Shown: in pieces, positions 26,580 through 39,529 of the stretch
Position numbering within the stretch: position 1 is the stretch's first letter
Layout: each line of letters starts with the position of its first letter
Origin: Norana najaformis
Lineage: Eukaryota > Annelida > Clitellata > Crassiclitellata > Hormogastridae
NCBI GenBank assembly: GCA_964023275.1
Contig: OZ029919.1
Coordinates: 10,680,202-10,744,201, forward strand
DNA: 64,000 nt
Direction of reading: 5' to 3'
Program-made: the position numbers and the translations under genes
Notes under the pieces: model-generated
The model's input: only the letters and a program-made list of their open reading frames with translations
The model's database searches: none
Told to the model about the DNA's origin: nothing

Positions 26580-28908
26580 AATTTCCAGATACACGCATGT
26601 ATACATAGTTACATGTGCAATTGACTAATGAAGTAGTCTGCAAATCTCACAGCGAGACGTAAAAGAGGCTCGCGTATTCTTTTCTTAATGCAAATGCACA
26701 CAGTGTGTGTTTTCTATACCAACAACAGTATGACCTCGAACCTGTTCATTTTTAATGAATATATCAGGTGAGATCCTTCATCACCGCTGCCCGTTTGAAT
26801 AGGCGCCGCGCCATTTAAAGTCCCCGTCTTAAGACCTTAAACAACGGATAAATTACGAACTCCTGGAACAAAGTATACTGTTTTGCGATAGGAATATACA
26901 ACTTGTTCAGAGGTAATATAATAAACTGCTTGACGGCCGACGCCTACAACTTGCTCGGTGTTAGCAACTTATATTACTTGGTGATATAGGCATACAACTT
27001 GCCCAAGGTCGTTTTACGTTGTCCGCTCAGCAGGACTCAGTTTAGTGACTTCACTGAAAGATCCCTCGACTCTTCTACATATCAATATGCTTTAAAGATA
27101 AGATACCGAGCAAAATGCGCTGACATCGTTGATTGTGTTCTGTCGTGTGGCCATTTTTAATATTGTGGAGATTATACGTTGACCGAAATTGGCGGTTTAT
27201 TCCGACGCAGATAACAACAATATCCTTCAGCTGTCATGCCTCCGAGAACGAACGTTAAGAGAGGCTGTAATAAATGAACGACCACCTATGTACCAGTGTT
27301 TGATTGATTGATTGTATGGTTGGTTGATTGGTAGGTTGATTGATTCATAGATTGATTGGTTGGTTGGTTTGGCTGATTGATTGTTTGATTGATTGATTGA
27401 TTGGTTTATTGATTGATTGATTGACTACCTAAGTACCATTTGAGTGACTGGTCTAACACTTTAATTTACATTACAATTACATTACAACGTGTTTTGATTA
27501 GCCGTGGTACGCTATGAGGCGATGAAGCAGAGTGTGATTTTGCAATGCAAAACAACCTAATAGGGCTAATCTGTCCACGTCGTGAAACCCGTCAGCCGTT
27601 GTCCACCGGACATGATAATAGAAAGCTGTCGAAGAGAATGGGTTCTCCTCGGGACGATAAAACAAAGCCAAGAAGAGGCATGTGATTCCCTTTCGTCGAG
27701 TGCATTAAGTGCATCAAGTACGGAAGATATTTAGCCAATAAAGACCCGCCACAGCGTCTTCTAATCTTTCATCGATTTCCCTTCGCACTTGGCAGAAAAC
27801 CTGATCGGCGTAAGGCCAGGATGTATCAGCCCGCGGTCGTTCTGGCAAGCGTTGAGATAGTTCCCCAGCTTCTCTAGCCATTCTGGGAGCTTTGCTCCAG
27901 GTGTTTATCCAAATGCCACGCTCTCTGTTTCCCACCCCGTAATCGTCCGAAGACCATTGCTCTTCTCAGCCCATGACCATATACCGTCTAAAGTTTACCC
28001 GTTCCAGGGGTGCGCGGATCTATCCACCCAGCTCACGAAGTCTATTACAATATGCGCCTCTCATGAGTCGCACTGGGACCTCGTAAATTTCACTGCTCTT
28101 TGTGGAGTCCAGTCGTCGAATTCGCTCCTTCAATCAGACTTTTTAGAGAACATACGCCATTTGTTCGTTCTTTTGGATGGTTTCACGAAATTTTAATACA
28201 AGGCTGTTAGTTTACTGACCTAAGTTCCCAACAATGCATCCAGTTGGTAACGATTCCCTCGTCTATAAACGTCGAGCCTCTGCCGTAAAAATCCCTCCTG
28301 TCGTAAAACCCCTTTCAATGTGGCTAAATGCCCAGCATAAAACACACAGAATGTTCTCGATGAATTCATTCTTTTATCAGAGCGACGGAGATGTAAGACG
28401 CACGTGTTCAATGACCTATTGCGGTTCAACGTAACAGCAGGTATATTGTTTCCATTAGGATTTCAACGCCGTAGAAGTCGACGAGTTGGATTAACTGAAA
28501 TTAGAAACAGTAATGCTTATTGAAATATATAGATATGAACGGATCCTGCTGGACTGAACTACTCCAGACCAGTGTTGTTTTTAGAAATTAGTCTTTACCC
28601 TGACAGCCATATTCATTGGGCTCATTGCTGGCTCACACTGTGCCGCTGTTAGGCACCTGTTGGTCGCGTTTTGGCCCAAAGTAGAATCAATTAATGCGGC
28701 TCTCTGGGTTGGCTAGACTAGAAGACGAAACATGAATGACCCAGAGGAAATAAGAAGGCAACTGAAGGTCCACCCCGCTGTACTTGGACGTCCATATTAT
28801 TCTTTGCATTCAACAGTAGCACGTGTGAAAAAGGTGCTTTATAGACTTTCAGGCGCATATGTTGCTGGAATTATGTATAACGTTTGGCTATTTCTTGTAT
28901 ATATATAT

Positions 28909-28943
<35 letters not shown>

Positions 28944-29640
28944 GAAAAAGGAATGCGAACGTCTCTGTTCTGGGCACGTCTCCAGGTCGTGTCTACTGTA
29001 TAGTCCGAAATTCAGTGGGCGCAGATAGGGCTCCACCACTCTTGTCCAATTGGTCAGTTCCGGACTTTTTCAACTTCTTGTGAGGCCAGATATCATTGCT
29101 CGTAGAACTCTGGTATGGTCCTATTCACTGTCGCAACGTGCGGTGTGTCTAAACAGCCGGAGCCTCCTTGATTGGGCTCGCGTTGGCGACGTGAGCCGTA
29201 TATGGAATGTGCAGGATTCTCCTCTTGCACCACTGATTCAAGGCACTGAGCTTCGCATCACGTCCAAATCTCAGTTCCTATTTTGTACTGCACCGCCTTA
29301 ATCATTACTCATGATATCTTAAACGAAGTAACGTGACCTATTTCTACATAAAATAATCACGAAAGTTTCTTTTCTTAGTGTTCAGTATTGAGTTTCTTCT
29401 TTTCAGGAGTGTCACTTGTAACATAAATTCGTACAATTTCTCCAAATTAAATATTTCAGTTACATATCCACTGTCATCAACTTCGAAGGCCAACTATGGA
29501 GTGGAAATTCATTGGTCGGGCTAAAGTGTCTGCGTTAGACTGCCAGTGTGGACGACGGCCTTCCGCTAAACGAGCATCACTCGTAGCACCCGAAGTTGTG
29601 CTTTTAGAACTGTAGCATCATTTGCGCTAGCAAGAAGTGC
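26580..29640. other. No supported gene
   Basis: 27300-27425 is degenerate TTGA repeat and 28905-28945 is GACA repeat. Minus frames at 27.71-27.93 and 28.22-28.43 kb look protein-like in composition but match no family I know. Confidence 0.4.
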
Positions 29641-29699
29641 TTTTGTGAGGTTCTAATGGCGCTATACAAATGCCCTGATACACTTACATACAGCCAGAG

Positions 29700-30024
29700 C
29701 AGCGATTCTCAAACTTTTTGGTCTCAGGATCCCTTTACACTCTTAAAAATTATTACTGAGGACTCCAAAGAGCTTTGTTTATGTAGGTTATATCTATCGA
29801 TATTTACCATATTATAAATTAAAACTGAGAAATTAATGCATTAATTCATAATAAAATAACAATAATAAGCCTGTTACATGTTAACATAAATAACATATTT
29901 TTATGAAAAGTCACTATATTTTTTAAACAAAAAACTATGGTCTTATTGTTATTATGAAAATAGTATTGACCTCGCGGACCCCTTGAAATGGTCTCGGGAA
30001 AACCCAGGGTCCTAGGACTGAATC
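29700..30024 (+). mobile_element. Non-autonomous hAT-like transposon (325 bp) with 8 bp target-site duplications
   Basis: The left end CAGCGATTCTCAAACTTTTT is a typical hAT terminus. The right end is decayed (...GGACTGAATC). Flanking 8-mers AGCCAGAG (29692-29699) and AGCTAGAG (30025-30032) differ at one base, as expected for hAT target duplications. There is no transposase. The interior (AT-rich, with GACCTCGCGGACCCC near the right end) closely resembles, from memory, a Charlie-type hAT element common in vertebrates. Confidence 0.75.
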
Positions 30025-30943
30025 AGCTAGAGGATGGCGCTATTGAAGTGTTGGGTTACACTAATTTACATTCCAGTAAAACATCACCATCAATAATTTC
30101 GTCTTTTATTGTGAACAGTCAAAAGCACTTGACGAGCTACTTCATGTGACCGAGAGTTTCCTTAAAGGATTTTAACGTAAAGTTTCTGTTACAACAGTTA
30201 CTGTGAATGTTCCATCTAAGATTTCTATTTACATGTTACTTTTCCACTGACAATCACCCAGAGAAAAACAAACTAGCAACAGGCTAAATAATGCAACCGC
30301 TAATCTTAGGGACCAGCGTGTTATTGGACCGCGGCTTAACGGGTCGGCCGAGCAACGTAGACAAACCCCTCTGCAAGAGCGCATGATTCCTTCTCCTGAA
30401 TAATAATAGGCCAGAGACCGGTCTGATTACATTACTGAGAAACTGCCTTCATCGGAACCACCTGCTTGGAAACCGCGTCGATACCCAGCAGTTGCCCTTC
30501 AATTTGTGCGCCCAGGTTCGAATCAAACACTAAAATCGACAATCGCATCAGATGAGGTATTCATGTGTTTAACGCAAAATATGCAGGTTTCTAGCCGCCG
30601 ACAAACAACTGTGAAAATAATCAGCTTATTCGCTCTTTTAACAAGAACTGGTTATTGCTGAGATAAATGCAGTCAAATTTGTTCCGGCTGTGTTTCTTAT
30701 TCAGGAAGAGGTAAATGTGCGCTGCCTCGGCGGAATGTGTTTAATATTTTGCATTGGCAAGAACGCTAAACAGCAGTAGAAGTCAGGTTTAAAGCAATGG
30801 TAAGTAGCACGTCACGTAACAGACTGTGGGCGACATCATGCTATAGTCAATGCTTTGGCTTCAGTAAGATTAACGTAGAGTCTCTAAGGAGTTTCCCCTC
30901 TCTCTCATGCGCTATAAATATATTGAATTGATTTTAAAATTGT

Positions 30944-31374
30944 TTATTGAATCACCAACAACCAACAATCTAAACAGTCACAACAGTTTCACCTAAAATA
31001 TTACAAGTGCTGGGGGTCAAAGGTCAATCCAGAAGGAACAAATGTCCCGTTACAGTATGGATTACCCTCTCACATAATTGATATACAGGCGGTTAATGCA
31101 ATACGGCATGTAAGCCCAAAATTGATTTCAAAGTCAAGTTTAATTTTATAAAAAATAAACCCGAACAGCACAGTGCAAAGTGAAACAGTGATAACATTGA
31201 TTATAACTAAGAATCTGAGTACTTTTTGAATCTTATTTCTTCCATCGTTTTCTCTTTTTGTTATGGTGGAAGTCACACATAGGGCAAGAAGACGGTTACT
31301 ATTCGAATTGTATATGCGACTTGATCTGTCGATATCCGGATCTCTGAGTGTCTGTTATTCTTCGTCGACGCCAT
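30944..31374 (-). pseudogene. Possible small membrane-protein gene or remnant, frame shifted
   Basis: On the minus strand CCAACATGGCGTCGACG starts a frame of 33 codons (MASTKNNRHSEIR...). A second, offset frame is open after a TAA from about 31349 to its stop at 31070. It contains one clear membrane segment (VLRFLVIINVITVSLCTVLF, about 31150-31210). An AATAAA lies about 120 bases after that stop. The promoter-like start, membrane helix and poly(A) signal look gene-like, but the two frames do not join. No family is recognised. Confidence 0.22.
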
Positions 31375-31499
31375 GTTGGTCGTACATATTACTTATTCTT
31401 CAAACGTCTGCGCACACGGAGACTGGTTCCCGATCGAGATTAATTGAAATCCCACTCTGCGCATGACTGGCATGAACCGATGGACCGGAAGTGATCAGA

Positions 31500-34400
31500 A
31501 CCCCTCTTCAGAAGGTCATTCGATCGCTTGTTGGATTGCTGTTGCCGACACTTGGCCTCCCTCATCGGAACTACGATGACTTCCATACTAGGAATTCTGG
31601 AGAGGTTTCTATCTCTATGAAATATCTTCTCATTTAACTCACACGATGACTACATTAGAGCACTGGTAACACAACACGCGTTTAGTTAGGAGTGGCACAG
31701 CTGATGTTATTACTGTCTGGAGGAACTTTTCCATTCTAAAAGAGCATTGACGCCATATTAGTCAAATACCTTTCAAAATCTCAGGGTATGAACTCGCATG
31801 TACCCAGCAAAACAATTGCTGCAATGTAGTACGTGTGTGATGTTACCTTTTAGAAACTGCACATCTCGTTAAAAATATCTTTTCCGGAAATTCCATCGTT
31901 TACGTGTTGCATGAGAAGCAGATTGTGTCTTGGAGGCTATTCACCAAAGCGTGTCGCAGGACATGGTTTGGCGAGAAAATTGTGATTGTAATTTGAGATT
32001 TATAAAGCGCCTCTTAGAGGATAAAATCACTGATGAACAGTACAGTCTTCAGACGCCTGCGGAATACTGTCAATGGGAGAGAAAGGAGAAAGGAAAGCGG
32101 GTCAAGTCTGACACTTTTTTGGCAAATTCAAAGAAGCGAATGAAAATTGTGATAAAGTAAAGTTTCTGAATTGACAATCTTTTCAAGTTACACTGGCTAC
32201 CAAAAAAAACAAGCTCAGTCCATTCTGTGCTCACCACATGTTACAGTGGAAAACATTTAACACGAAGCGTTTAACACAAAATATTGGTTAATGCTGTTCC
32301 CGCATCAAAGGTTCTAAATCGATTACGACACCGATAACATGAAAAAAGTGTCGGTTCCGCCGATGGAAATGCAATAGAAAACCTTGGTTAACACAAAATG
32401 TGAATTTATTTTCAACATCTGGCTCCGTTGATCCAACGCGAACGGTCATATTTGTCTCACTTTCGGGACTACACTTGATGTGCGCTGGTGGCGAGTGAGA
32501 CGTTCATTGCAGTGCTGTGATAGTTTGACCTACGCCATTTATAAGCTCGACAGCTCACAGCATAAATGATGGCTTTTAAATTAATGAAAAATGCTTTCAT
32601 TGCAGTGTTGCATTTATAATTCATACGTACAACGCATGAATGATGTTATGCAATGTGATGAGGTGAGTAATCCGTCGACTGTCATGGAAGCAACCTGAAC
32701 TTGCGATGCACTGTCTGACCCCGACTCTAAGTCTACCAATACCTGACTTTGAGGCCTTTCTTTAGTTGTACGTTGTACGTACCTAGTTATTAATAATGAT
32801 AATGTTTATGATATAATAATAATAACAACAACAGCAAAAGCAGCAACAACAGCAACAACAATAATAGTAAGGTACAGTATATATGCCTATACAAATACCT
32901 ATTTATTAGTATTTGCCTCTGATTCAAATTTTTATGCCTGGCACGTTAATCTCTAAATATTCAATGATAATGATTATGACATAATAATAATAATAATAAC
33001 AACAACAACAACAATAATAAGGTACATATGATCCCTCAGAAACAAGAAAATATGTACCTTGAGTAAAAATTATATCCCAGGGAAGGTAAGATAAGGTAAT
33101 GCAGGGAAAGTAATGAAGGAAAGGTAGATATTGGGACTGCGGTAGATATCTGTCACCTGTTGGGAATTCATAGGTCGGGTTAACATGGCAATGTTAGCAG
33201 CGTATGAGTTGGACTATTATTAACTTTGGTTTCTAATGTGATATCTTTAAAGTTTTTACAAGTTTATCTCACTATTATTATCTTTAAATTAATTACCAAG
33301 TAGGAAAGAATTAAATGAATTTGTGCAGTTTTGGGTAGTCTGCTTTAAATGCACGTACTCCATTACGAGTGCTATATCTAACGACCGTTGTGTATACTCT
33401 ACAGTACCTGCTCATATTAAACATTTGAAAAACTTGAATTGAAGAAAAACGGTAACGAAATTCATTTAACACAAATTGTTCGTTTCGTGATAAACGATCT
33501 GCAGGCTCGACTGTGCTCTCTTATCCAAGATGGCGGGCATGAGTGACAGCGCATGTCGATTGCGCCCATTGGCTTATTTGAATCTGTGTAGACACTGCAG
33601 ACTCATATATATGAGAATAAGTCATACGTATATGTAAGCAAATAGCACAAGAGTTTTTAATTCTAAACAAGAAACTTAACTTTATTATTTAAATACTATT
33701 AAGAAATGAAGAAGTAGTGAGGATATTATGTTTGAAACGTTTGTCTATACCACCAGCTTGATATTTTGACAGCTTTTCGATGCGGTCCACATGATCTACT
33801 CGATGCCATCTTAGCAGGCTTGTAAGTGTTGTTAAGTCGCTTTAGCAGTATAGCATAAGGAATTTCAGTGTCATACTTGCATGATCTCCTTTTCTTGACA
33901 TTTGACGTTCATTAACAGCTGTAAGTTCGTTCAAAAGTACTTTGAGGTTGTTAGATTGAAAGCACAATCAGACTTTGACACCACTGCGCCTTGAAGATGA
34001 AGATCAGCAACTTTCCTGCATTAAATAGAAAGGCCTTCGGATAGGCATAAGTTGTAACAAATGCTTTTCCTGACTCATGTGGAGGTAACAACATTAGACA
34101 CCGGAGCAACAATCAAGTATATGAAGGTGAGGCAAAAGTAATACTGTGAGGTGAAAAATTTCAAAAATAATATATGCCAGCTGCTAGCAGTTAACCAGCG
34201 TGCTGACTTTATGTCCCAAGTTACTTCCAATGTGCGTGCATTATTAATTAAGGGCGTCCGCGAGAAAGGGTTAGAGTTACGATTATCAGCCCTGGCGCTA
34301 TTGTCCCACTCTCCCTACCTGCACAGGTGACAAATGGCGTGTGACGTTTATATATATTTATAACGCCAGCTAATATTTGGCCAATAACTGCCCCACATAA

Positions 34401-34875
34401 TGAAGTAATTATCCAAAGCTGCTCTGGCGGGTCAATGATTCCTGCATGAAATGTAATTATAGTTATAAAACAAACGGTAATTACGGTCACCGAGTGCAAT
34501 CACGCGCCTGCATTGTAAAGCACGATAGAAATGTCGACACGTCTACCTCGTGTCACGAGGCCCTGCTGCACGTTATAGATTTTCCCCTTTTTATGTCAGC
34601 CTCGTTTGTCCGAATGGAATCAACTGGAAAATCTTTTGTTGGCTATGCATCCCTCACAGATGCACCTTGAAGGCCGGCTTGTTAGAAACGTTAGTCTAAA
34701 GCAAATCATGGAAAATCGTCGATCAGTATAACTTTTCTTGCGTGTCTCAGTAGCCTAGTTAATAGCTATCTTCAAACGAAGAAAAAGAATGCGAACATCG
34801 GACGCACTGATGAAAAACTGACAACTTACTTGTGCACAAGTATAATATCTCTGTCTATCTCTCTATCTCTCTGCC

Positions 34876-34900
<25 letters not shown>
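31500..34900. other. No supported gene, two similar ATAATAAC/AACAAC segments
   Basis: 32790-32880 and 32955-33025 share GATAATG, ATAATAATAATAAC, CAACAACAA and AAGGTAC in the same order. At 33530 CCAAGATGGCGGGCATG resembles a YY1-type initiation site, but the frame lacks support. Confidence 0.4.
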
Positions 34901-34904
<4 letters not shown>

Positions 34905-34908
<4 letters not shown>

Positions 34909-35055
34909 TATGGCAACCGGATTTGATTCTTGACATGGCATCTTTGGGTAACCTCATTGACTTGACGCAGAGCTCGTGAAAATAAGCTGGTGCCCTGCGC
35001 TTAGTTTTTAAGTAGCGCTCTGGAAATTTGGAGTTTACGATTACGATTACGATAC
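34905..35055 (+). repeat. Dispersed repeat tail with (TTACGA)n end
   Basis: GACTTGACGCAGAGCTCGTG, AAATAAGCTGGTGCCCTGCG, TTTTTAAGTAGCGCTCTGG, then GAGTTTACGATTACGATTACG. Related copies lie at 4.81-4.93, 11.87-11.98 and 57.1-57.2 kb. Probably a LINE or SINE 3' end. Confidence 0.55.
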
Positions 35056-35563
35056 TATAGAAAATTACGGAGGTAGTTTCTATTTCTGTAGAGCCTCATA
35101 TCCGACTACGAACGTAACTGTGGTCTCGACCAACAACGAGCTGCACATTCGTAGCCTTTTGAAAAGCTATCAAGAAGCCAAAATATTGCACGTCGCGATA
35201 CTGCATTAAACTGTATTACCTTGCCTTATATTATCTTACTTTACCTTTCCTTTATTATGTTACCTTCCTTGCATTATTTTATCTTACTTGAATATTATTA
35301 TTATTGTTATTATTATTATTATTATGACCATCACCATCATCATCGTAGTCGTCGTCGTCGTCATCATCATCATCATCATTAGTAAATGTGTATGTACAAC
35401 GCGCGCAATTAAGGAAAGGCCTCAAAGGCACGTATTGGTAGACTTAGAGTCGGGGCCGGAGAGTGCATCGTAAGTTCACGTGGCTTCCATGGCAGTCGAC
35501 GGATGACTTGATGACTTACCTAGGCTCATCATGTTGCATAACATAACAACGGATGGCTAATGC

Positions 35564-35625
35564 TAGATGTCAACAAGTACTGTGGCCTAATTAGTAGATG
35601 TCAACAAGTACTGTGGCCTAATTAG
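35564..35625. repeat. 31 bp tandem duplication
   Basis: The unit beginning TAGATGTCAACAAGTACTG is present twice in tandem (35564, 35595) without mismatches. Confidence 0.85.
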
Positions 35626-35770
35626 TAGACGGCTGAGAGGCGATTAAACTCGAGGCACAGACAAGAATCATTCGCGTATTACATTCGTGTATCGCGCGCA
35701 CACCAGTCGCCAGACTTATTTGGGCCGATGCATTATGATCTGAGCTGGCGCTGACTTATACACACTCACA

Positions 35771-35775
<5 letters not shown>

Positions 35776-35816
<41 letters not shown>
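35776..35816. repeat. (AT)n microsatellite
   Basis: About 20 AT units followed by ACAC and an imperfect TGTG region. Confidence 0.9.
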
Positions 35817-35821
<5 letters not shown>

Positions 35822-36239
35822 AATGCACATCTCCCATATACACATGTGTGTATTTGTGTGTACAAATATCGTTCAACGGCAGAGGAAGGCGGGAAGTGAG
35901 GGAAGTAATGGAGAGTAGGGACCTAGTTTGCTTTCCTGAAGCGGTTGTTAAACCGCCCTCACTGAGCGAAAAGTTGATCTATTGCATCCATACTCCTCGT
36001 GACAATGCTGTGACTTGATACCTGCGAGTGGGTAATAGTCGTCTTCTTCTATTAGCACTTCTAGGTCTTTCCCGGGACGCATGCGTTTGTTTGCTAATCA
36101 CAGCTGAATATTTTTTGTGAAGCCTGGATTTGTGGATTTTCATCTTCAGTATTTCGAAAAGTAATGAAGAAAATGTTGTTTGTTGTTAAAAGGTGAACTC
36201 ATTAGAGAATAATTATAGTGCCTCTTTGCCAAGACTGAG

Positions 36240-36248
36240 TAACCTGGG

Positions 36249-36294
<46 letters not shown>

Positions 36295-36307
36295 ATAACC
36301 CAGGTTA
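36240..36307. repeat. AT repeat inside a perfect 13 bp inverted repeat
   Basis: TAACCTGGGTTAT (36240-36252) and ATAACCCAGGTTA (36295-36307) flank an AT run. The whole can extrude as a cruciform. Confidence 0.75.
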
Positions 36308-36399
36308 TTTTATATATATATAATATTGGAGTGATTTATAGGATTTGTCAAAGTATCTGCGAAACCTGTTTTCGATTTGAAGCTTAAATGAGTAAGTAA

Positions 36400-36460
36400 A
36401 TCTAATCTGTTGACTTTTATAGCGCCTTTTTCATGATGCACAAAGCATAATTAACGGTGA
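36400..36460 (-). repeat. Retroelement 3' tail fragment
   Basis: Minus strand: AATTATGCTTTGTGCATCAT, then AAAAAGGCGCTATAAAAGTC and AGATTAGATTT. Diverged copy of the TTAGATT-type tail. Confidence 0.5.
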
Positions 36461-36895
36461 AATAAATACTGCGCTGATGTTACGCTTATTTTAATATTTA
36501 GTTAGTTTTAGTAAACTATTTTTATATCCATGATGAAAATTTTAATTCTTTTGAACTTAAAAACAGAACTGATTGTCTTATGCTGATCATCTTTGCGGAG
36601 ACGCTGGATATTCTGTATAAAAGCATAATGATATATACATCTGTATATATGATATATACATGTATATAAGCTAATATAGCTCTGTGTAGACCTATATATT
36701 TGTACATGTGATATACGTGCATATAGCCCTATGTAGTTATATACATATGTATATAATAATTATATAGATATAGAATATATATATACACATGTATATAGCA
36801 TGTATATATTTACTTATCTTTGTACATGTTACACAGATATGAAACCATGACTGAAACTTAACATATCATGCTACTTTTAAGTCATAGTAGTAGGC

Positions 36896-37123
36896 CTACA
36901 AGTCCTGATAGTCTGTATACATGTGAGCAAAGTACGACACAGGACCGGAGAATTTTCTCGTCAGCTTCAAGTGATGACATTTCTCATAGGTCGTCAGTAG
37001 AGGGAGATCGTCATCCCCTGAGGAGCGTTGGCCTTCGCTGCGTTTGAGCTTTAAGCTCTGACTACGTTTAGTTAAGCAATCGATCAATTAGCTGTGTTCA
37101 TCTGACGAAAAGCCGTCCGCCAT
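36896..37123 (-). pseudogene. Short minus-strand frame with ATGGCGG start and one in-frame TAA
   Basis: AACATGGCGGACGG opens a frame reading MADGFSSDEHS. A TAA at 37088-37090 interrupts it. The same frame then continues for 63 codons with a basic, hydrophilic composition (KRSQSLKLKRSEG, later LTTYEKCHHLKLTRK) to a TAG at 36896. No family is recognised. It may be a broken small gene, a mis-sequenced exon or chance. Confidence 0.2.
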
Positions 37124-38625
37124 GTTATGTTTCTGTATTCGTGGAATTTGAGAAGCCGACCAGTGACTGCATCGACAGCCCATCCAGCTGACCTGCACGA
37201 TAGTCGAATGATAAGGTTCGTCGACCTTTCATTTCAAAGCATTGATGTAAATATTTTTGCAAAATTTTTCTACAATTTCACGCATTTCAAACTTGTTTAT
37301 TTCATGAACGTGTTCGAATTATTTTCGTGTTTGGGATTTCTTCTGTCAGTTGATTGCTTAGAATTGTTTTTTAATCAAATTTGCGTTAACTTGAAGATGA
37401 TTCGTGAAGTTGCTTCACGTATATTATGTATTTCATATTGTGTTGTTCCCTCTTACTTAGCTGTGACCATGTTTATTAGAAGTCTAGAGTAGTTATTAGA
37501 GACGCAAATCTGGCTTCGTTGTTCTACTCATGCAGTCGGCCTCAACGTTTCTTATGACTTTTCAACGTTTATTAGCTTTCTCACGTTTTTTCAACGTTTT
37601 ATATTTCTTGGCTCAGCGTTTTATATTCATGCTTAAAAGCGTCTAAGGTTAATATCTCGGTGTCTTATGACTAAAAATACAGTTTGGCTACAACAAACAT
37701 AGGTAAATGGTGTCTAATAAAAGGCACAGTTAATGGTAGACATTTCTGTTAGCAGTGACTGAAGGGGTTCTTTAGTTCCTGCTTTGATCTCATACGATGG
37801 TGTACCGTCAGTTGATGGCAGTCGAATATCCCTTCATTACCTCACTGTAGTTTTTTCTTATGTCTCTCACTCCCCTAATCGCATTCAGGAAGTTGTTAAC
37901 TTGCTCAAGCACTTCTGTGCTGTTCGTTATTGTCACATTTCCGGTTCTCGACTTCTTAGTAAACTACTTAAGTAAACCACTGAACCACCTGAGATTCAGT
38001 TGCGACGCTTTGTTTAGATTCTGTAACTAGATGACGAGATGACAGTGTGATGAAAACCAGCAGACATCCTGATGACACTATGAGAGTGAGGTGAAAACCA
38101 GATGACAGCAATATGACGAGATGACAGTGAGATAACAATCAGATGGCGACTTCAGCCAGACAAACGCGAAATATAGCCCGAAACATTAGCCCGATGCATT
38201 TGAAAGATCCCTAAGCTGCAGTCGCTCAGCATCTGTACGCAGTTTCCTAGACAACGCCATCACCACCTTCACCGCCACTGATCATCAGCACCGATGTCAT
38301 CAGCATCAGCACCAGCAGCAGCAACGACGTCTTGGCACATTCATTCAGTCAGCGTTGAAGCGGCCAAAGAGCGCCACAACTTCATCTACCTCTACAAACC
38401 GGTGCCATAAACGCACCAGGATAAAGCTGCTGCGACAAGCTACTGATGGGCATTAGCCATGCACCCTCCGCGGTCTACCTCCGCGGTCGACCATTAACGC
38501 GACACAAGAACGGACTCATCCTCGCGCGAGATTTTATCGAATCCTTTACTACGAAAGACTGTCGTCGAATTAGCGCCACCTGACGGAGGGAGAAGGCATA
38601 CGAGACAGATGCGACTGTACAAACA

Positions 38626-38670
38626 ATGGCGGCGTCCATTAGAGAGATAGTAGCCGTCGTCGCTTGTAAG
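38626..38670 (+). CDS. Candidate first coding exon of an unidentified plus-strand gene
   Basis: ACAAACAATGGCGG is a good initiation context. The frame reads MAASIREIVAVVACK and runs straight into a textbook donor, AAG|GTGAGT, at 38671. The upstream 350 bp are GC- and CpG-richer than the surroundings, as at a promoter. I found no downstream exon that I can join, so the product is unknown. A chance ATG/donor pair remains possible. Confidence 0.4.
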
Positions 38671-39529
38671 GTGAGTTCAACAATCGACTAGTCATCAAGA
38701 ATGCAGTCTAGCTGTCGTTCCTTACGTGGAAACCACTCTGTTTCTTATAAATTGCTCCTTGGAAATATTTAGAATGTTGCCAAATTGCAAAGGAATGGGG
38801 AAGGCAAGTTAGTAGATAAGTTCAAGTGCTGAATCCCGATTTTGACTACTATATGCTTCGATTTCACTTCTTACCGACCACCTGTTGCTTCCTGGTTTAT
38901 CATGGTTGCAGTTCTGTTGAAGTTTTCAGTTTAGATTAGATTTGATTGGATTAGATTGGATTCGATTGGATTAGAATAGTACAATTGAATTTTGTCTATT
39001 CGTTACAAAGGATATATTTATCAGTAAATGTTCTCAGTGGCTTGATCCTTTGCCAGACAAAATTAAATCTTTTCAGGTCACCAATTCTTTGACCGATGAC
39101 GTGATTAAAACAGGAAAGAGCTAAAGCGAAGAACATCTTTATATGCATCAAATAATCCGGACACACAACAAACATAAAAACAAACAAAAACACACTAACG
39201 TGATTATCCATACTTCTGCATTCTGCGCCATGCAGCTTAAATTAATCAAACTTAGGTGACAAGCACTAATTTGAGAATCAAATTTCGATAAAAACTAATT
39301 TGCTGCTGCTTTTTCATAATCAGCAATTATAGTACCTGGGTGCAATTCGCACAGTCCAGACAAAAGTGCTTCATAGTGGCTTGTAATTTGTTTGACAGCA
39401 GCGCATAAACACATGCGGCAGTGTTATAGGGCCTACAATAGATAACAATACAACTATAATTTAATAATACCCTCCTTACAAAATTCAGAAGTGCACATTG
39501 AAATCTGGAAACAGGAAACGTTAAGAGCC

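Noticed and set aside
34248-34499. Hydrophobic minus-strand frame resembling a membrane protein
   Set aside because: No start context, no splice partner and no family match. Hydrophobicity follows from AT-rich composition.
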